Source of the DNA: Burkholderia sp. Nafp2/4-1b
Lineage (GTDB): Bacteria > Pseudomonadota > Gammaproteobacteria > Burkholderiales > Burkholderiaceae
Direction: 5' to 3'
Length of the DNA stretch: 64,000 nucleotides
Assembly (NCBI RefSeq): GCF_003635165.1
Contig: NZ_ML058598.1
Coordinates: 52,504 to 116,503, forward strand
The first letter of the stretch is position 1, and each line of letters begins with the position of its first letter. Below, one piece after another: positions 36,166 through 46,100 of the stretch. The notes beneath the pieces are model-generated. The model had not been told where the DNA came from. It searched no databases and was given only the letters and a program-made list of their open reading frames with translations. The position numbers and the translations under genes are program-made.

Positions 36166-38010
36166 TTACTTACGCACGTTGACTTGACTACTCAATACGA
36201 ATCGGCGAATCCGAGCCTTCTGCTCAGCAGAAAAACTTCGCATATTTAATCCAGTTCCCCGGATGATTTCATTGATCGCAATATTGCCCTTTCGCAAACG
36301 ATAATTTTTTGCAATTGAACCAAACCATGAAATAACTCTTTCACGATGGGCTTCGCGTGTTTCTGCCAATTCAGCCCAAAGCGGAGAACGAGCGTTAGCC
36401 TCAGACGCCAAGTGTAGAGGCAGGCCAGCCTTGTCGAGAATAGCAATCCGGGTGGCACGAACTGGGGGTTCCATCTGCATTATTTCCGACCACGCTTTCC
36501 TAGCCCTTCCCCCCTCTACATCTATCCCATTTACATGAAATAGAGCCGCAGAACGCCACGATCGATGATGTTTATTGAATTTTGCGAACCACGCGCTGTC
36601 ATTCTTCCGTAACGCCTCGTACAATTCCGGATTTTCTCGCTGAGCCGATGTAATGCGCATCTCGGGTGGAGCGTCGCCAACGAGACGACGCCATTCCGCA
36701 CGCTTATTTCTGACCTCAGATACTGACATTGCATTGCGGCCTTGCGACTTGCCTCGATGCGCCCAAGAAATTCCTGCTGTGTCACTTATATGTAGTTCGC
36801 GCGCCGCTTTTTTAGGACTAAATCCTCTTGCCAATAATTCATCAAACCGTTCCCGATATCTCGCCCCATAAGCAAAAGGAGTCATTTCCGCCACCAGACC
36901 CGGAAGCGTATCGAGCACACGATAGGATATCCCGCACGAACACACCACCTTCCAACCGCCCGATCTTATTAAATGACCCGACACCGCGCAAACGTCATTA
37001 TTCTCATGAAGAGCTCCAGCGCACGGCGGCAAGTCCAGACATGGAAAAATTGACTCGCCACCTTTCACTGGAATTAATTTCCTTCGAGGCGCCGGGACAA
37101 AAGATCCATGCGATGAAATGCGATTCCTTAAAAAGGATTCCGCCGCCACATACATAAACGGGTACACAAAATGATCGCCACGCGCGTGCCATTCAATATT
37201 AAACGACCACAGCATTATTCTCCGAGCACTTATTCCAGACAAAAAGCAGTATTCCGGCCCATAGTGTGCCAACCATTCACAAACGAGATAATTTCTATTG
37301 ATAGTTGAATTCTCCCTCAGAAAATCACCGCGCCGCAATAAATCATAGAACTTCTTCATCAGCGAAACGTCGTCTGCCCCCGTTCGCTCCGCACTCAGCC
37401 TCGCGATGTCCATGACTGCGCCCCGCTCCGATTGAGAGACTGATTGGATAATGGGAATATCAAGCGCCCCCCTACTCCACCCAAGAGTTATGTCAAGGCT
37501 TTTTTCCGCAATATTCTGAGCCACCACCTTCAAGCTTGTCATGTGCTCTTCGCAAAAATATACCCCTGGCAACTGATGACTCACTTTCCAATATGGTTGA
37601 GCACCGTTATCCCGCCATTGCGCCAAGCATTCCTCACAATATCTTAACCCTGTAACGCGATCTCTCCCCATCCCGTAAGCACTCAGCCTACCTGACGAGC
37701 CTCGCTCAGGTGGCTGCAACATATTGCGCAAAATCTCATCTCGCATCGCGGACGAGACGACCCTCGTGGCGTAACAGTATTCCGTGTGTTTTTTAACTAT
37801 CTCCTCCGCACTCAAACCCCAATAGCCTTCCGTTTGCTCGGCCAGTCGAGATATGGAGTTTGGTAATTTTATTCCTGGCCTTCCCACATAACCAAAAAGC
37901 TGCCCCCTCAACAACCGGGTGTCTTTTAGACCAAAAAATTTGGCATACCGCCCGATATTACTATCAAGGGATTCATCGTCACAAAGTGGAAATAGCGAAA
38001 CCGCCATCAT
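36166..38010 (-). CDS. tnsD: Target-selection protein TnsD (TniQ family)
   Basis: A 614-residue TniQ/TnsD protein. The N-terminal TniQ domain carries a CCCH zinc site: C125-x2-C128 (RYCEECLA) and C153-x2-H156 (YFCEEH), laid out as in Tn7 TnsD. The C-terminal two thirds contain the TnsD-type repeats, for example ELYEALRKNDSAWFAKFNKH followed by a basic linker. TnsD binds a chromosomal attachment site and recruits TnsC. GGAGG precedes a double ATG at 38010/38007. No cas genes are nearby, so targeting should be sequence-specific DNA binding. Its natural target is unknown; here the element sits in dhaK. Confidence 0.88.
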   Translation of the reverse strand: MMAVSLFPLCDDESLDSNIGRYAKFFGLKDTRLLRGQLFGYVGRPGIKLPNSISRLAEQTEGYWGLSAEEIVKKHTEYCYATRVVSSAMRDEILRNMLQPPERGSSGRLSAYGMGRDRVTGLRYCEECLAQWRDNGAQPYWKVSHQLPGVYFCEEHMTSLKVVAQNIAEKSLDITLGWSRGALDIPIIQSVSQSERGAVMDIARLSAERTGADDVSLMKKFYDLLRRGDFLRENSTINRNYLVCEWLAHYGPEYCFLSGISARRIMLWSFNIEWHARGDHFVYPFMYVAAESFLRNRISSHGSFVPAPRRKLIPVKGGESIFPCLDLPPCAGALHENNDVCAVSGHLIRSGGWKVVCSCGISYRVLDTLPGLVAEMTPFAYGARYRERFDELLARGFSPKKAARELHISDTAGISWAHRGKSQGRNAMSVSEVRNKRAEWRRLVGDAPPEMRITSAQRENPELYEALRKNDSAWFAKFNKHHRSWRSAALFHVNGIDVEGGRARKAWSEIMQMEPPVRATRIAILDKAGLPLHLASEANARSPLWAELAETREAHRERVISWFGSIAKNYRLRKGNIAINEIIRGTGLNMRSFSAEQKARIRRFVLSSQVNVRK

Positions 38011-38129
38011 GCCCTCCACCAATACGTTGTGGAGATGAGGCAACACATCCCCATCATATTAAGTTCGAGACAATTAAAAGCACCACTGCTGCGCCGCCGG
38101 CATCAGCAGCATCGTTGACATACGGGGCA

Positions 38130-39683
38130 TTACATGGCGGCTTCTGCGACCTTTCTTCTACCGCGCTTCAGTGCATCTTGCTGCGGCTGCTGAAGGTAGA
38201 AACGTCGCATAGCCTCGGCACACAGCTCTTCTGTCGACGCGGCAGGAAGCTCCTTTTGCACGACGCCAACCAGCTGTGACGCAACTTGCTCTGACATATT
38301 GAACAGCAAGAGCCTCGAAACGGCATCAATCGCGGATTCTTCACGATCGTGCTGAATGGCATCCTCTAGGTACATATATCGCTTCGCCTCCCCCTCCATG
38401 GTCGCGACGATATCTCTCATAGTATCTCCCAATAAATCCTCATATTGAGCCATTCTTACTTTATTGTTGGATCGAATCGCTTCTAAAATTGGTGGCAGCG
38501 ACGCCATCCTTTCCTCAGCGACACCACGGATAATGTCTCTCGTAATCTCCTCAATCCCCGTATATATAGCGGCATATTGAGAAAGTTGATACAGAGGGAC
38601 CGCAATACCTGGCAACCCTTGCGTCCGAAAATAAAATTCCTTTCGCATATCCGAAGAGAGTGGGCCGGCTTTTTTGAGCCACTGGTATTTTTCTAATTTA
38701 TCGCAAAATCTACTCCAATCTCTATCATCTTGCATTCCACACCACTGAATCACACCATGACTACTGATTCGTCGCGCAGATCGGAGAGTTTTCCTAAACA
38801 GTCTTTCAGACTTTGGCGTACCAATTACAATAATTGGTACGCCACCCCCGTTGGTCAATCCAACGAAAAAATCGAATAATGGGTCACTTCTCTCCACGGC
38901 CCGAAGAGCATTTTGTATTTCGTCAATAACGATCAGCCCAGTCCGATGTCGCTTAACGATGCGATACAGCAAACTTGCAAGGTCTTCCACAGTTGCTCCG
39001 CGCCACACAAGATCCGAGTAATGCGTATTAAGCAACCGATCATATTCACCTATTATTTTTTTGATTATATCCTTTAGGCTAGCACTAGTAGGACAATCAA
39101 CCTTTATCGATACAACCTGAGTCATTCCGTATTTACTATGGTGTATTGCTCTCGGCATAAGCCTGAGAGCATCCTCAATCGCGTTTGATTTTCCAGCCCC
39201 TGACAAGCCAAATATCCCGGCGCAATATGCGTGCGTTGGAGCGTGATCATATATCGAAACCAACCTACCTTCGCGTATGCGCCGATACCTATCATGGGCC
39301 CCTTCTGCGCCATCCACGAATATACTTTGCCCGACATAATTTTGACGAACAATCATTTGCACGAGGTGGCAAACCTCCAGACTTGCAGGTACCGGAACGA
39401 CTAAACTTGATAGTCGACCAATGACATGTAAGCGATATTCCTCTGATCGCGAACGCTCTGAAATAGAATAGATAACTGGTACGGAGAGGGCCTGCATTAT
39501 CGATTTACTATTCCACAACGGCCCTAACGCCGAGATGAGTGGGTTGTTCCTATACTCTGGAGGCAGATCATCCCCTTGGTAGTATTCCGCCTCGATGATT
39601 TTCGGGTGTTTCTCATCTGACATATATATGGAGGCCCTGCTGCGCCTCACAACGGTCTCCTCAGTGACCTCCTCGGTACTCAT
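38130..39683 (-). CDS. tnsC: Transposition regulator ATPase TnsC
   Basis: A 517-residue AAA+ ATPase that bridges the target selector and the TnsAB transposase. Walker A is GLSGAGKS (residues 159-166), Walker B is GLIVIDEIQNAL (249-260), and sensor 1 lies in PIIVIGTPKSE. The length and the long N-terminal and C-terminal extensions suit Tn7 TnsC rather than short TniB proteins. The start is 9 bp after the tnsB stop. Codon use here is visibly more A/T-rich than the flanking chromosome. Confidence 0.92.
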   Translation of the reverse strand: MSTEEVTEETVVRRSRASIYMSDEKHPKIIEAEYYQGDDLPPEYRNNPLISALGPLWNSKSIMQALSVPVIYSISERSRSEEYRLHVIGRLSSLVVPVPASLEVCHLVQMIVRQNYVGQSIFVDGAEGAHDRYRRIREGRLVSIYDHAPTHAYCAGIFGLSGAGKSNAIEDALRLMPRAIHHSKYGMTQVVSIKVDCPTSASLKDIIKKIIGEYDRLLNTHYSDLVWRGATVEDLASLLYRIVKRHRTGLIVIDEIQNALRAVERSDPLFDFFVGLTNGGGVPIIVIGTPKSERLFRKTLRSARRISSHGVIQWCGMQDDRDWSRFCDKLEKYQWLKKAGPLSSDMRKEFYFRTQGLPGIAVPLYQLSQYAAIYTGIEEITRDIIRGVAEERMASLPPILEAIRSNNKVRMAQYEDLLGDTMRDIVATMEGEAKRYMYLEDAIQHDREESAIDAVSRLLLFNMSEQVASQLVGVVQKELPAASTEELCAEAMRRFYLQQPQQDALKRGRRKVAEAAM

Positions 39684-39692
39684 GTTCCGCTC

Positions 39693-42113
39693 CTACTCAT
39701 CAAGCGTATCCAGCAACGCACGGGCACGTTTCTCACGCAATTCCTTGATGCGCTGCCGAGCGTTTCCGCACGTATGCAAGGTACTATCAGTGCTCTGCCC
39801 TTTGCTCACGTCGCCTTCACTGTCGTAGCTCTCTCCTCGCATCGTCCTTGACGGCATACCAAGATCATTTTCCTTCGAAACCTCGTTTGACACGTTGCGA
39901 GACGCCCGAGGTTGCACTTGCTTTGGTTTGGTTGTCCCAGCTCGACTCTCGATCGAACGTTCGGCCTGACGCATTTCTTCCATATGCGAGATATCCGGGC
40001 GCCGTACCCCAGAAGCCTTCAACGCGGCCTTCGTCTGTGCGACTGCATCACGGCCTATCTTCGCAATGTTGTAAGCTGTCATGGCTCTGTCAGGCTCTCC
40101 CGCCTCATGAGCCATGGCAACATTTTTTGAGTTCAAGTCTCGGTAGATCTCCAACTCGCGATACGTAAGACCCGCGAATTTGTCTCGCTCGCCCTCTATC
40201 AACGGACGTGAAATTGGCGTGCCCAACCCGAGCAGATCGATGCTGCTGTCGTCGGCGGAGTCGAAGCAAATCTCAACGGTCGAATCGGCCTTGCTTCTAC
40301 CGCGATGCATCGCTTGCCGTTCAACAATCGACAAATCTGAGCATGTGTAGTGCAGCCCCTTGTGATGAATGCCGTATCCGTCGATGGGTACTTTCACGGA
40401 CTGCATGACCTTTGCGCGGAAATCCGCAACATCTATGTGCCGCCCGTACCCGTTCGTTTCCAGACCGTACGTCCATAGATTCAACGGACTTGGTGCGTGC
40501 CCGGCCTCCACCATTTCGGGAGGAGTTGGATATCCGCGAATCGGATGCCGGTTGTAACTCAATACGGCACGAAGAATGACTCGCCGCAGCTCGCGTATAT
40601 TGAGCGCAGCCTGATAGGCAGGATGTTCCACCCCGCGCTCCAGGGAGTCTTTCTCCACAATCCCGGGTACCAACGAACTCCAAATCGCCGGAATGATGCC
40701 AAACCGCCGCTCCATCACGCTGCGCAAGTCCGGGCGGTATGCTGGTGCGTTCGCAAGCTCGACTCGAAAGTGTTTGATCAGCGAACATGCCTTATGGACA
40801 CTGCTCACCTCCCCTTGGTCTGCATACAATACCTCGCATAGATGATGAGCAGGCCATTGATTCTCCGTGATATCGACACCTAGCGATCGGCAGAACTCCG
40901 CCTTCGGTGAAACAGCATTGACGAGCGCCATCATCGCACCGTTCCAGCTCGGTGGATCGAAGGTCACATAAAACCCTACAACGAGCGCGCTGTAGTCGTC
41001 AATAACCAAGTAGAGCGTCGGCCTTCCGATAACCGTTGTTCTAAGAGTATTTCCGACGAGATACAGGTCGACGATCGTCGCGTCGATATGAAATTTCTCA
41101 CCAGGCCCCCGGGAATTTCTTAATTTACCGGTCAGTGGTCGCTCGTGAAGCGTATATCTCTTCTTCCCGACCTGGCGAACTCTCCGAACTTCGTATGGGT
41201 AATTTTGCTGGATGTAATACTGTAACTGTCGGCGCGTAAGCACGATCCTTCGACTGAGCGTCAGCTCGATCATCTCCCGTCGCTCGTTATAGACGACTCG
41301 GTCACAAAGAAACGTGGCGCGCATCCAGTCCAGAGCCGCTTCCATCGTTTTCTGAGCTCTCTTTCCCTTCGCATATTCAAACGACAAATAGTAGTCGGCC
41401 GTCAGTTGAAGCAAGCGCTGAACCTCATCGTTTCTGGCTGAGGCACTAAGCAACCGTTTGGTCGCAGTATGTCCCGGACGTCGCTTCCAGTTGCGCGGCT
41501 TGCCCCGCCCTCCGCATAGGTAGTAGTCGTCTGAAGCCGCAGCCGGTGTCATTCCACGCTGAAGATAACGCCTGACAACTCGGTACAGCGTGTCCTGCGA
41601 GACGTGCACGACTTCTGCGCAGCGTGAGATACGCTTAGCGCGCGTTTCGCGATGGAGCAGCTCTTCGAAAGCATCACCGTGGATGGAGTACGGCGCGTGC
41701 GAGCCATCGTCACGAAGTGGTTGATCGAACGTGAGCAACGCCTCAATCAGCTTCCAGCCCTTCGAGAGAGTTGGATCCTCGACTATCGCGCGATACTTTT
41801 CAGACCGCCTTGACTTCACAAAGGGGGGCTCACGTCTTCGTTCGGAGACGATGACAGGCAATCCTGCTAGCTTCACGAGCGCAAGCTCAGCCTCCACGTT
41901 TGGAGACAATCTGAGCAGCACCTCGTCAGTCTTAAGTTGGAATGGTTGAGCGTGGTGATTTGCAGCGGACTCCTGTTGATACTCAGTATCGATGAGGTGG
42001 GTCCATCGCTGCCCAGCGCCAGTCTTCAAGACAATATATATGTGCTCGCCGTTACGCTCCTTGAGCACGTCCCCGACCGCAATTTCGGTAGGAAATGTTG
42101 CTTTCGGTGACAT
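39693..42113 (-). CDS. tnsB: Transposase TnsB (DDE recombinase)
   Basis: An 806-residue retroviral-integrase-fold transposase that cuts the 3' ends and joins them to target DNA. The catalytic triad is D344 (FHIDATIVDLYL), D432 (LYADQGEV) and E468 (SVMERRFG). The 88- and 36-residue spacings are almost those of Tn7 TnsB. N-terminal helical DNA-binding domains precede it. AAGGA seven bases before ATG 42113 is preferred over a GTG two codons upstream. The gap to tnsA is 27 bp. All three catalytic acids are intact. Confidence 0.93.
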   Translation of the reverse strand: MSPKATFPTEIAVGDVLKERNGEHIYIVLKTGAGQRWTHLIDTEYQQESAANHHAQPFQLKTDEVLLRLSPNVEAELALVKLAGLPVIVSERRREPPFVKSRRSEKYRAIVEDPTLSKGWKLIEALLTFDQPLRDDGSHAPYSIHGDAFEELLHRETRAKRISRCAEVVHVSQDTLYRVVRRYLQRGMTPAAASDDYYLCGGRGKPRNWKRRPGHTATKRLLSASARNDEVQRLLQLTADYYLSFEYAKGKRAQKTMEAALDWMRATFLCDRVVYNERREMIELTLSRRIVLTRRQLQYYIQQNYPYEVRRVRQVGKKRYTLHERPLTGKLRNSRGPGEKFHIDATIVDLYLVGNTLRTTVIGRPTLYLVIDDYSALVVGFYVTFDPPSWNGAMMALVNAVSPKAEFCRSLGVDITENQWPAHHLCEVLYADQGEVSSVHKACSLIKHFRVELANAPAYRPDLRSVMERRFGIIPAIWSSLVPGIVEKDSLERGVEHPAYQAALNIRELRRVILRAVLSYNRHPIRGYPTPPEMVEAGHAPSPLNLWTYGLETNGYGRHIDVADFRAKVMQSVKVPIDGYGIHHKGLHYTCSDLSIVERQAMHRGRSKADSTVEICFDSADDSSIDLLGLGTPISRPLIEGERDKFAGLTYRELEIYRDLNSKNVAMAHEAGEPDRAMTAYNIAKIGRDAVAQTKAALKASGVRRPDISHMEEMRQAERSIESRAGTTKPKQVQPRASRNVSNEVSKENDLGMPSRTMRGESYDSEGDVSKGQSTDSTLHTCGNARQRIKELREKRARALLDTLDE

Positions 42114-42140
42114 GGCCACATCCTTGCGTATGACGAGGAC

Positions 42141-42974
42141 TCAGCGTCTGCGCGGCATCACTATCGTCGACGTTCGAACCTCTGCAAGCCGAATTCCGAG
42201 TGGGTCTACGGTATCCAAGTCGAAGCAAATACGCTTCGTTGCCGCTAGCTGCCGGAATGCCCTTACTCCCGACCCGGCAGGGATAGCAAGCGAGCGGTCA
42301 ACTTCACGACACGCCTCCATCACCGACATCGATGGGCGACGTCGAACAAGCTGATACAGGGCTCGTTGCGCGGTCGATTCTGCTTCGCTAAGATCGCGCC
42401 CCAGCATGTCGTTGGCCGCACGGAAGATCCACGCCAGGTTCTTCGACCTGTCTGCGTGCATGCCATAGACGGCCACCGCCTTGTATCTCGCCCCCTCGTT
42501 CTCCCACGTCCTTCGTTCAATTTCCTGAAAGCGTGTCAACGGACGGATTCCCCGCGGCCAAACCCCCTTAACCGAAAGCACCTCACGGTGGTACGAGTTT
42601 CCACTTTGGACGAGAAGCACTAGATCGGTACTCAGAACGGCTGGCTCGCCCGTCCGTCGATATGTTGGATGGTCGATGTTGAGCTCAGCAGCAGCCCGCT
42701 GCGTCTTGTCCCGATTGAGCGCGTATTGCTCAAGTATTGCAACGACATCGGAGCGCCACCAGGCCTCCAGGAAGACAGCATGCTCGGCCTCAGACATGAG
42801 GTGGACTTCGTCTGCTGGCGCCTTCTCACAGAACAGCCGTGTTTTGACACCTGAGCCAGGCATGTCTCTCGTGTGAATCCAGCGCCGGTACTCACCGACC
42901 GTGTTCGCACGTGCCTGCTCCGCGAGCTTTCGAGCCAACGTACCCTTTCGCATCGCCAGCGTTCCGGAACTCAT
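42141..42974 (-). CDS. tnsA: Transposase endonuclease subunit TnsA
   Basis: A 277-residue restriction-endonuclease-like protein, almost the length of Tn7 TnsA (273). It cuts the 5' ends so that transposition is cut-and-paste. Expected catalytic residues are visible: an acidic residue in SEAEHAVFLEAWW (about E64), D117 (LSTDLVL) and K136 (EVLSVKG, with Ser where Tn7 has Gln). A perfect AGGAGG lies before ATG 42974, which rules out the 72-codon in-frame extension. The C-terminal part would bind TnsC. Confidence 0.9.
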   Translation of the reverse strand: MSSGTLAMRKGTLARKLAEQARANTVGEYRRWIHTRDMPGSGVKTRLFCEKAPADEVHLMSEAEHAVFLEAWWRSDVVAILEQYALNRDKTQRAAAELNIDHPTYRRTGEPAVLSTDLVLLVQSGNSYHREVLSVKGVWPRGIRPLTRFQEIERRTWENEGARYKAVAVYGMHADRSKNLAWIFRAANDMLGRDLSEAESTAQRALYQLVRRRPSMSVMEACREVDRSLAIPAGSGVRAFRQLAATKRICFDLDTVDPLGIRLAEVRTSTIVMPRRR

Positions 42975-43846
42975 GATGACCCTCCTGCGCACATCCGATT
43001 CAACCCTATGCTTACAAGCTGCTGGCGATACTATGCCCACTCGTGGCGGATTGGTTGCGTTCTCCGCGGAACCGAGTCTACGTCCCACTTCGCGCATTTC
43101 AAGATCGAAAAATGTTGCACATGCTCCCAAGGATAAAGTGGGTCTGACGCATATAACAGATCGATTTCCTCTATCAGATCGGGCCGACAAGGGGACCCAA
43201 GCTGCCCGGCTCTTTTCAGATGAGACTCCTTCCGCCTTTGTTAACTAGCGCGGTTTCTCTTTAACGTCAGCGAGTGCAGGTCAACTTCGTCGGATGACAA
43301 ATTTCGCAGTTTCCTCTAGTCTAAGTGGTATACCGTCGTCGACGTTGAGCCTGCCCACAAAGCTGGGCATCGCGTATCGAGACGTTAACTTTGCGCAACC
43401 GCTGACAATATTTAGATGTCACCCAACCTTAACTTCGATCGATGGTTCATTCGAAAAACTTCATGTTGGCGGCCCATTCATCCGGGCAGTCTCCTTCCTC
43501 ACACTTGCCACAAGTAGAATTTTCTCAATACACTAAAACTCATAAACTTAGCAGTCCATATTTAATACAACCATCAAAAATCTCCGCGACAAACGGGTAT
43601 GCTGCAGGACGGAAAAAATTCCGCGATGCAAAAAAATATAATTCTCGTTGAGTATGTTTTTTAATAAACAACTGAAAAGACACGCCGCAACTGCGTCTCG
43701 CCGTAGAGACTCGAGAGGGCGAGTGCACAAGCGCTCTCGGTGATCGAAGACGGGACGGGTTATAACGCAGGCATCACACAACCTAAGTTGACGTGGCCGC
43801 ACTCTCTACCGACCCCGGCGAACCTCGGTCGAGATTTACAGAAGGG
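42975..43846. other. A/T-rich non-coding region upstream of tnsA
   Basis: About 870 bp without a credible gene, lower in GC than the recombinase gene that follows. It should contain the tnsA promoter. It has three short similar segments ending in TTTCCTCT or TTTCTCT (43150-43172, 43233-43260, 43293-43317), the last including ACAAATTTCGCAG. In Tn7 the right end with several TnsB sites lies just before tnsA, so these are candidates for transposase binding sites. Confidence 0.45.
43150..43317 (+). repeat. Three imperfect repeats upstream of tnsA
   Basis: Segments ending at 43172 (ATCGATTTCCTCT), 43260 (GCGCGGTTTCTCT) and 43317 (CGCAGTTTCCTCT) share a pyrimidine-rich end and are oriented the same way. 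They may be TnsB-binding sites or promoter elements. Similarity is modest and judged by eye. Confidence 0.35.
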
Positions 43847-45544
43847 TTACCGCCTGAGTCTGTCCATAGCGAAAGCCTCATCGAACTGCCGGGCTCGCTG
43901 CACCTCGTCACTATGCAGATAGGTTGACGTCGTCGAGATTGACGCGTGTCGCAGGTTGTCGCGGACCATGAGCAACTCAGCCCCACGCGCCAGCGCGTGT
44001 GACGCATGCGTGTGGCGCATCCAATGGGGGCTCGCGCGGCGCAGTTTCTCAGCCGTCGCTGGCCGCTCGTCGTGGATCGCGTCGGCGACCAGCACGAAGA
44101 ACCTGCGCAGCACACGCCAAAGCCTCGTGCTTTCAATGCCAGCGCCGTCCGCATCGAGGCTCGCAACCAACGGCATCACCGGGTTCCAGCGACTCGGTGT
44201 GACGGGCAGCCCGCGCTGGACGAGGTATTGGTCGAGCGCGGTCCGGGCGAGCGACGGTAACGCCACCTTGCCCAGCTTGCCGCCCTTGCCGAGCACATGC
44301 AGCCAGTGATCACCGTGCTCGTCGCGACGGACGTCCCCGAGCGTTGCGCCAACCAGTTCGCTCGCGCGTAGACCTGTGGCGTAGCCGAAGTCCAGCAGGA
44401 ACCGCAGGCGCTGCGCGGCCGGTACGCTCCAGCCGTATGACCACTCGAGGCCGTCGGCGAGCGTGCGAATCAGCAGCCACTCGCCTTCCGAGAAGCCGCG
44501 GGACACGTCCAATCCCGCACGCTGCGCTTGGCTCTTGACCTTGACGCCCGCGAACGGATTCGCGAGCACGTAGCGCTGTTCGACCAGCCAGCGAAAAAGC
44601 GCCGACAGGACGTTCAGTGCGTATGCCGCTGAGCGCGCCGACAGCGGGCCGGTGAACGGTTTCCATTCGACACTGTGCCGTTGCCGAGACGGGCCGACCC
44701 AACGCTCGCGCGGTGTCGGCTTTCGCAAGAAGCCCCGGTACGCGATTGCGTCGTCGGTATTGAGCGACGATAGCGCGCTGCCGCGCTCGACGATCGCCCA
44801 CAGAATCAGCCGCTCCGCCTCCTTGCGATAGGCACGCTGCGTGGCAACCGACTCATGCAGCGCTAGCCAGGACTGGATCGCCTCGTAGTCGTTCGACGCG
44901 TTCAACAGGCAAGCGGCCTGCGGTGCCCGGAACTGCCCCTGCGAGCCGTCAACGTCGTGCGGCACGCGCAGTTGCTCCCACGGCACGATATTGCCGGCCG
45001 GCGCACCGACAATCAGCGCCCGCGCCCGTTCGGTCAGCGCCGGATGGGCGGCGAAGAACGCCTCGATGCGGCGCGCGCCGGCAATGCCGAGTCCGGTGAT
45101 GGCGGCCCACCAGCGCCGTCGCCGCAGAATCCGCACCGTCAGGTCGACCAGCGTCCGGATGCCATGGGCCTGCAGCGCCGCGACGATGCGCGGCGGGAAC
45201 CAGGCTTCGAGCGTGTCGGTGATCACCGGGGTCGGCACGAGTAGATTGCGCAGCGTTTCAATCGCACGGACTACCCCGTCGGCCGACGCTTTCGACGGGC
45301 GGTCGATAAAGACGGCAGCCAGGTCCTCGCGGTGACGTTGCACGGCGAACGCGACGAGTTGCCGGCGGATACGGCCGAGGATACCGCGCGACGACACACC
45401 GGCTTGCCGGCGGTCGCCCAGGTAGCGGGCAACGGCAGTCCGTGCGTCCAGGCCGGCGTACCAGCCACGCAATGCGGCGAGCTCCGCTTCGTTCGGGAAC
45501 TCAGGGCCCGTGCCGTCGACGGGAAGAGCCTCGCGCGTTTTCAT
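43847..45544 (-). CDS. Tyrosine recombinase / integrase
   Basis: A 565-residue site-specific recombinase with a long N-terminal region (about 200 residues), a SAM-like core-binding domain (WLALHESVATQRAYRKEAER) and a catalytic domain. Catalytic residues: Arg in YATGLRASELVG, Lys in GKGGKLGKV, H507-x2-R510 (HWMRHTH), the second His in NLRHASIS and the nucleophile Y542 (STTSTYLH). It is GC-rich, unlike the tns genes beside it, so it arrived separately or is chromosomal in style. A decayed paralogue lies just beyond. Confidence 0.9.
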   Translation of the reverse strand: MKTREALPVDGTGPEFPNEAELAALRGWYAGLDARTAVARYLGDRRQAGVSSRGILGRIRRQLVAFAVQRHREDLAAVFIDRPSKASADGVVRAIETLRNLLVPTPVITDTLEAWFPPRIVAALQAHGIRTLVDLTVRILRRRRWWAAITGLGIAGARRIEAFFAAHPALTERARALIVGAPAGNIVPWEQLRVPHDVDGSQGQFRAPQAACLLNASNDYEAIQSWLALHESVATQRAYRKEAERLILWAIVERGSALSSLNTDDAIAYRGFLRKPTPRERWVGPSRQRHSVEWKPFTGPLSARSAAYALNVLSALFRWLVEQRYVLANPFAGVKVKSQAQRAGLDVSRGFSEGEWLLIRTLADGLEWSYGWSVPAAQRLRFLLDFGYATGLRASELVGATLGDVRRDEHGDHWLHVLGKGGKLGKVALPSLARTALDQYLVQRGLPVTPSRWNPVMPLVASLDADGAGIESTRLWRVLRRFFVLVADAIHDERPATAEKLRRASPHWMRHTHASHALARGAELLMVRDNLRHASISTTSTYLHSDEVQRARQFDEAFAMDRLRR

Positions 45545-45879
45545 GATTGCCAGTTTAGAGCAAAAATGATAATGGACCGATAATGTTATTTATCTGCCCA
45601 TATGCGCCTAAAGTCCAACAAATTCCTTTCAATCGTTTTGGTCAGGCATCCGATGCGGTGGTAGGCTTTTCTATCCGCCCTTCGCTTTCGGCTCCGTAGC
45701 ACTTTCACTGAGCTATACCCTGGTCTAACATCGAGAGCTGCGGACTGAGCTATCACGTGGTTGACGAAGTCGTGCGGATGCTGCGCGAGGGATGGCCGGT
45801 CGTGCAGAAAGAAGCGGAGTATCTGATAAAGACCGCTGCAAACTGACCCGGCGTGGTGTGAGACATGACCCGCGTGCGG
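45545..45879. other. Intergenic stretch with a possible gene tail
   Basis: No complete gene. On the plus strand a stop-free stretch at about 45745-45846 reads VVDEVVRMLREGWPVVQKEA and ends in LIKTAAN, which looks like the tail of a lost coding region. I cannot name it. Confidence 0.35.
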
Positions 45880-46100
45880 CATGTGATGCGGCGATTTTCC
45901 GGCTGGCTGCCCATGTGATCGAAGCGGACCATCCCGCGATCGTCGAAAAGTTGCGACGCGCGAGTTCACACCGGACCCGCTACACCCATGAAACAAGCGC
46001 TCTCGCTCGCGGAGCCGAACTGACGACCGTACGCGATAACCTGCGCCATGCATCGATCGTGACCACCACTATTTGCCTGCGAGCGACGGACTGGCCAGAT
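45880..46100 (+). pseudogene. Decayed tyrosine-recombinase C-terminus
   Basis: The plus frame reads FRLAAHVIEADHPAIVEKLR, RASSHRTRYTHETSALARGA and ELTTVRDNLRHASIVTTT, a close copy of the C-terminus of the integrase encoded next door on the opposite strand. The nucleophilic Tyr is replaced by Cys (TTTICL) and the N-terminal 450 residues are absent. It is an inactive relic of a related recombinase. Confidence 0.7.

Noticed and set aside
35908..43846. CRISPR-associated transposon
   Set aside because: The TniQ-family protein is a full-length TnsD and there are no cas genes or repeat arrays nearby.
43847..45544. One of the three recombinases of a RIT element
   Set aside because: Only one intact recombinase is present, with a single inverted fragment; the tandem trio is missing.
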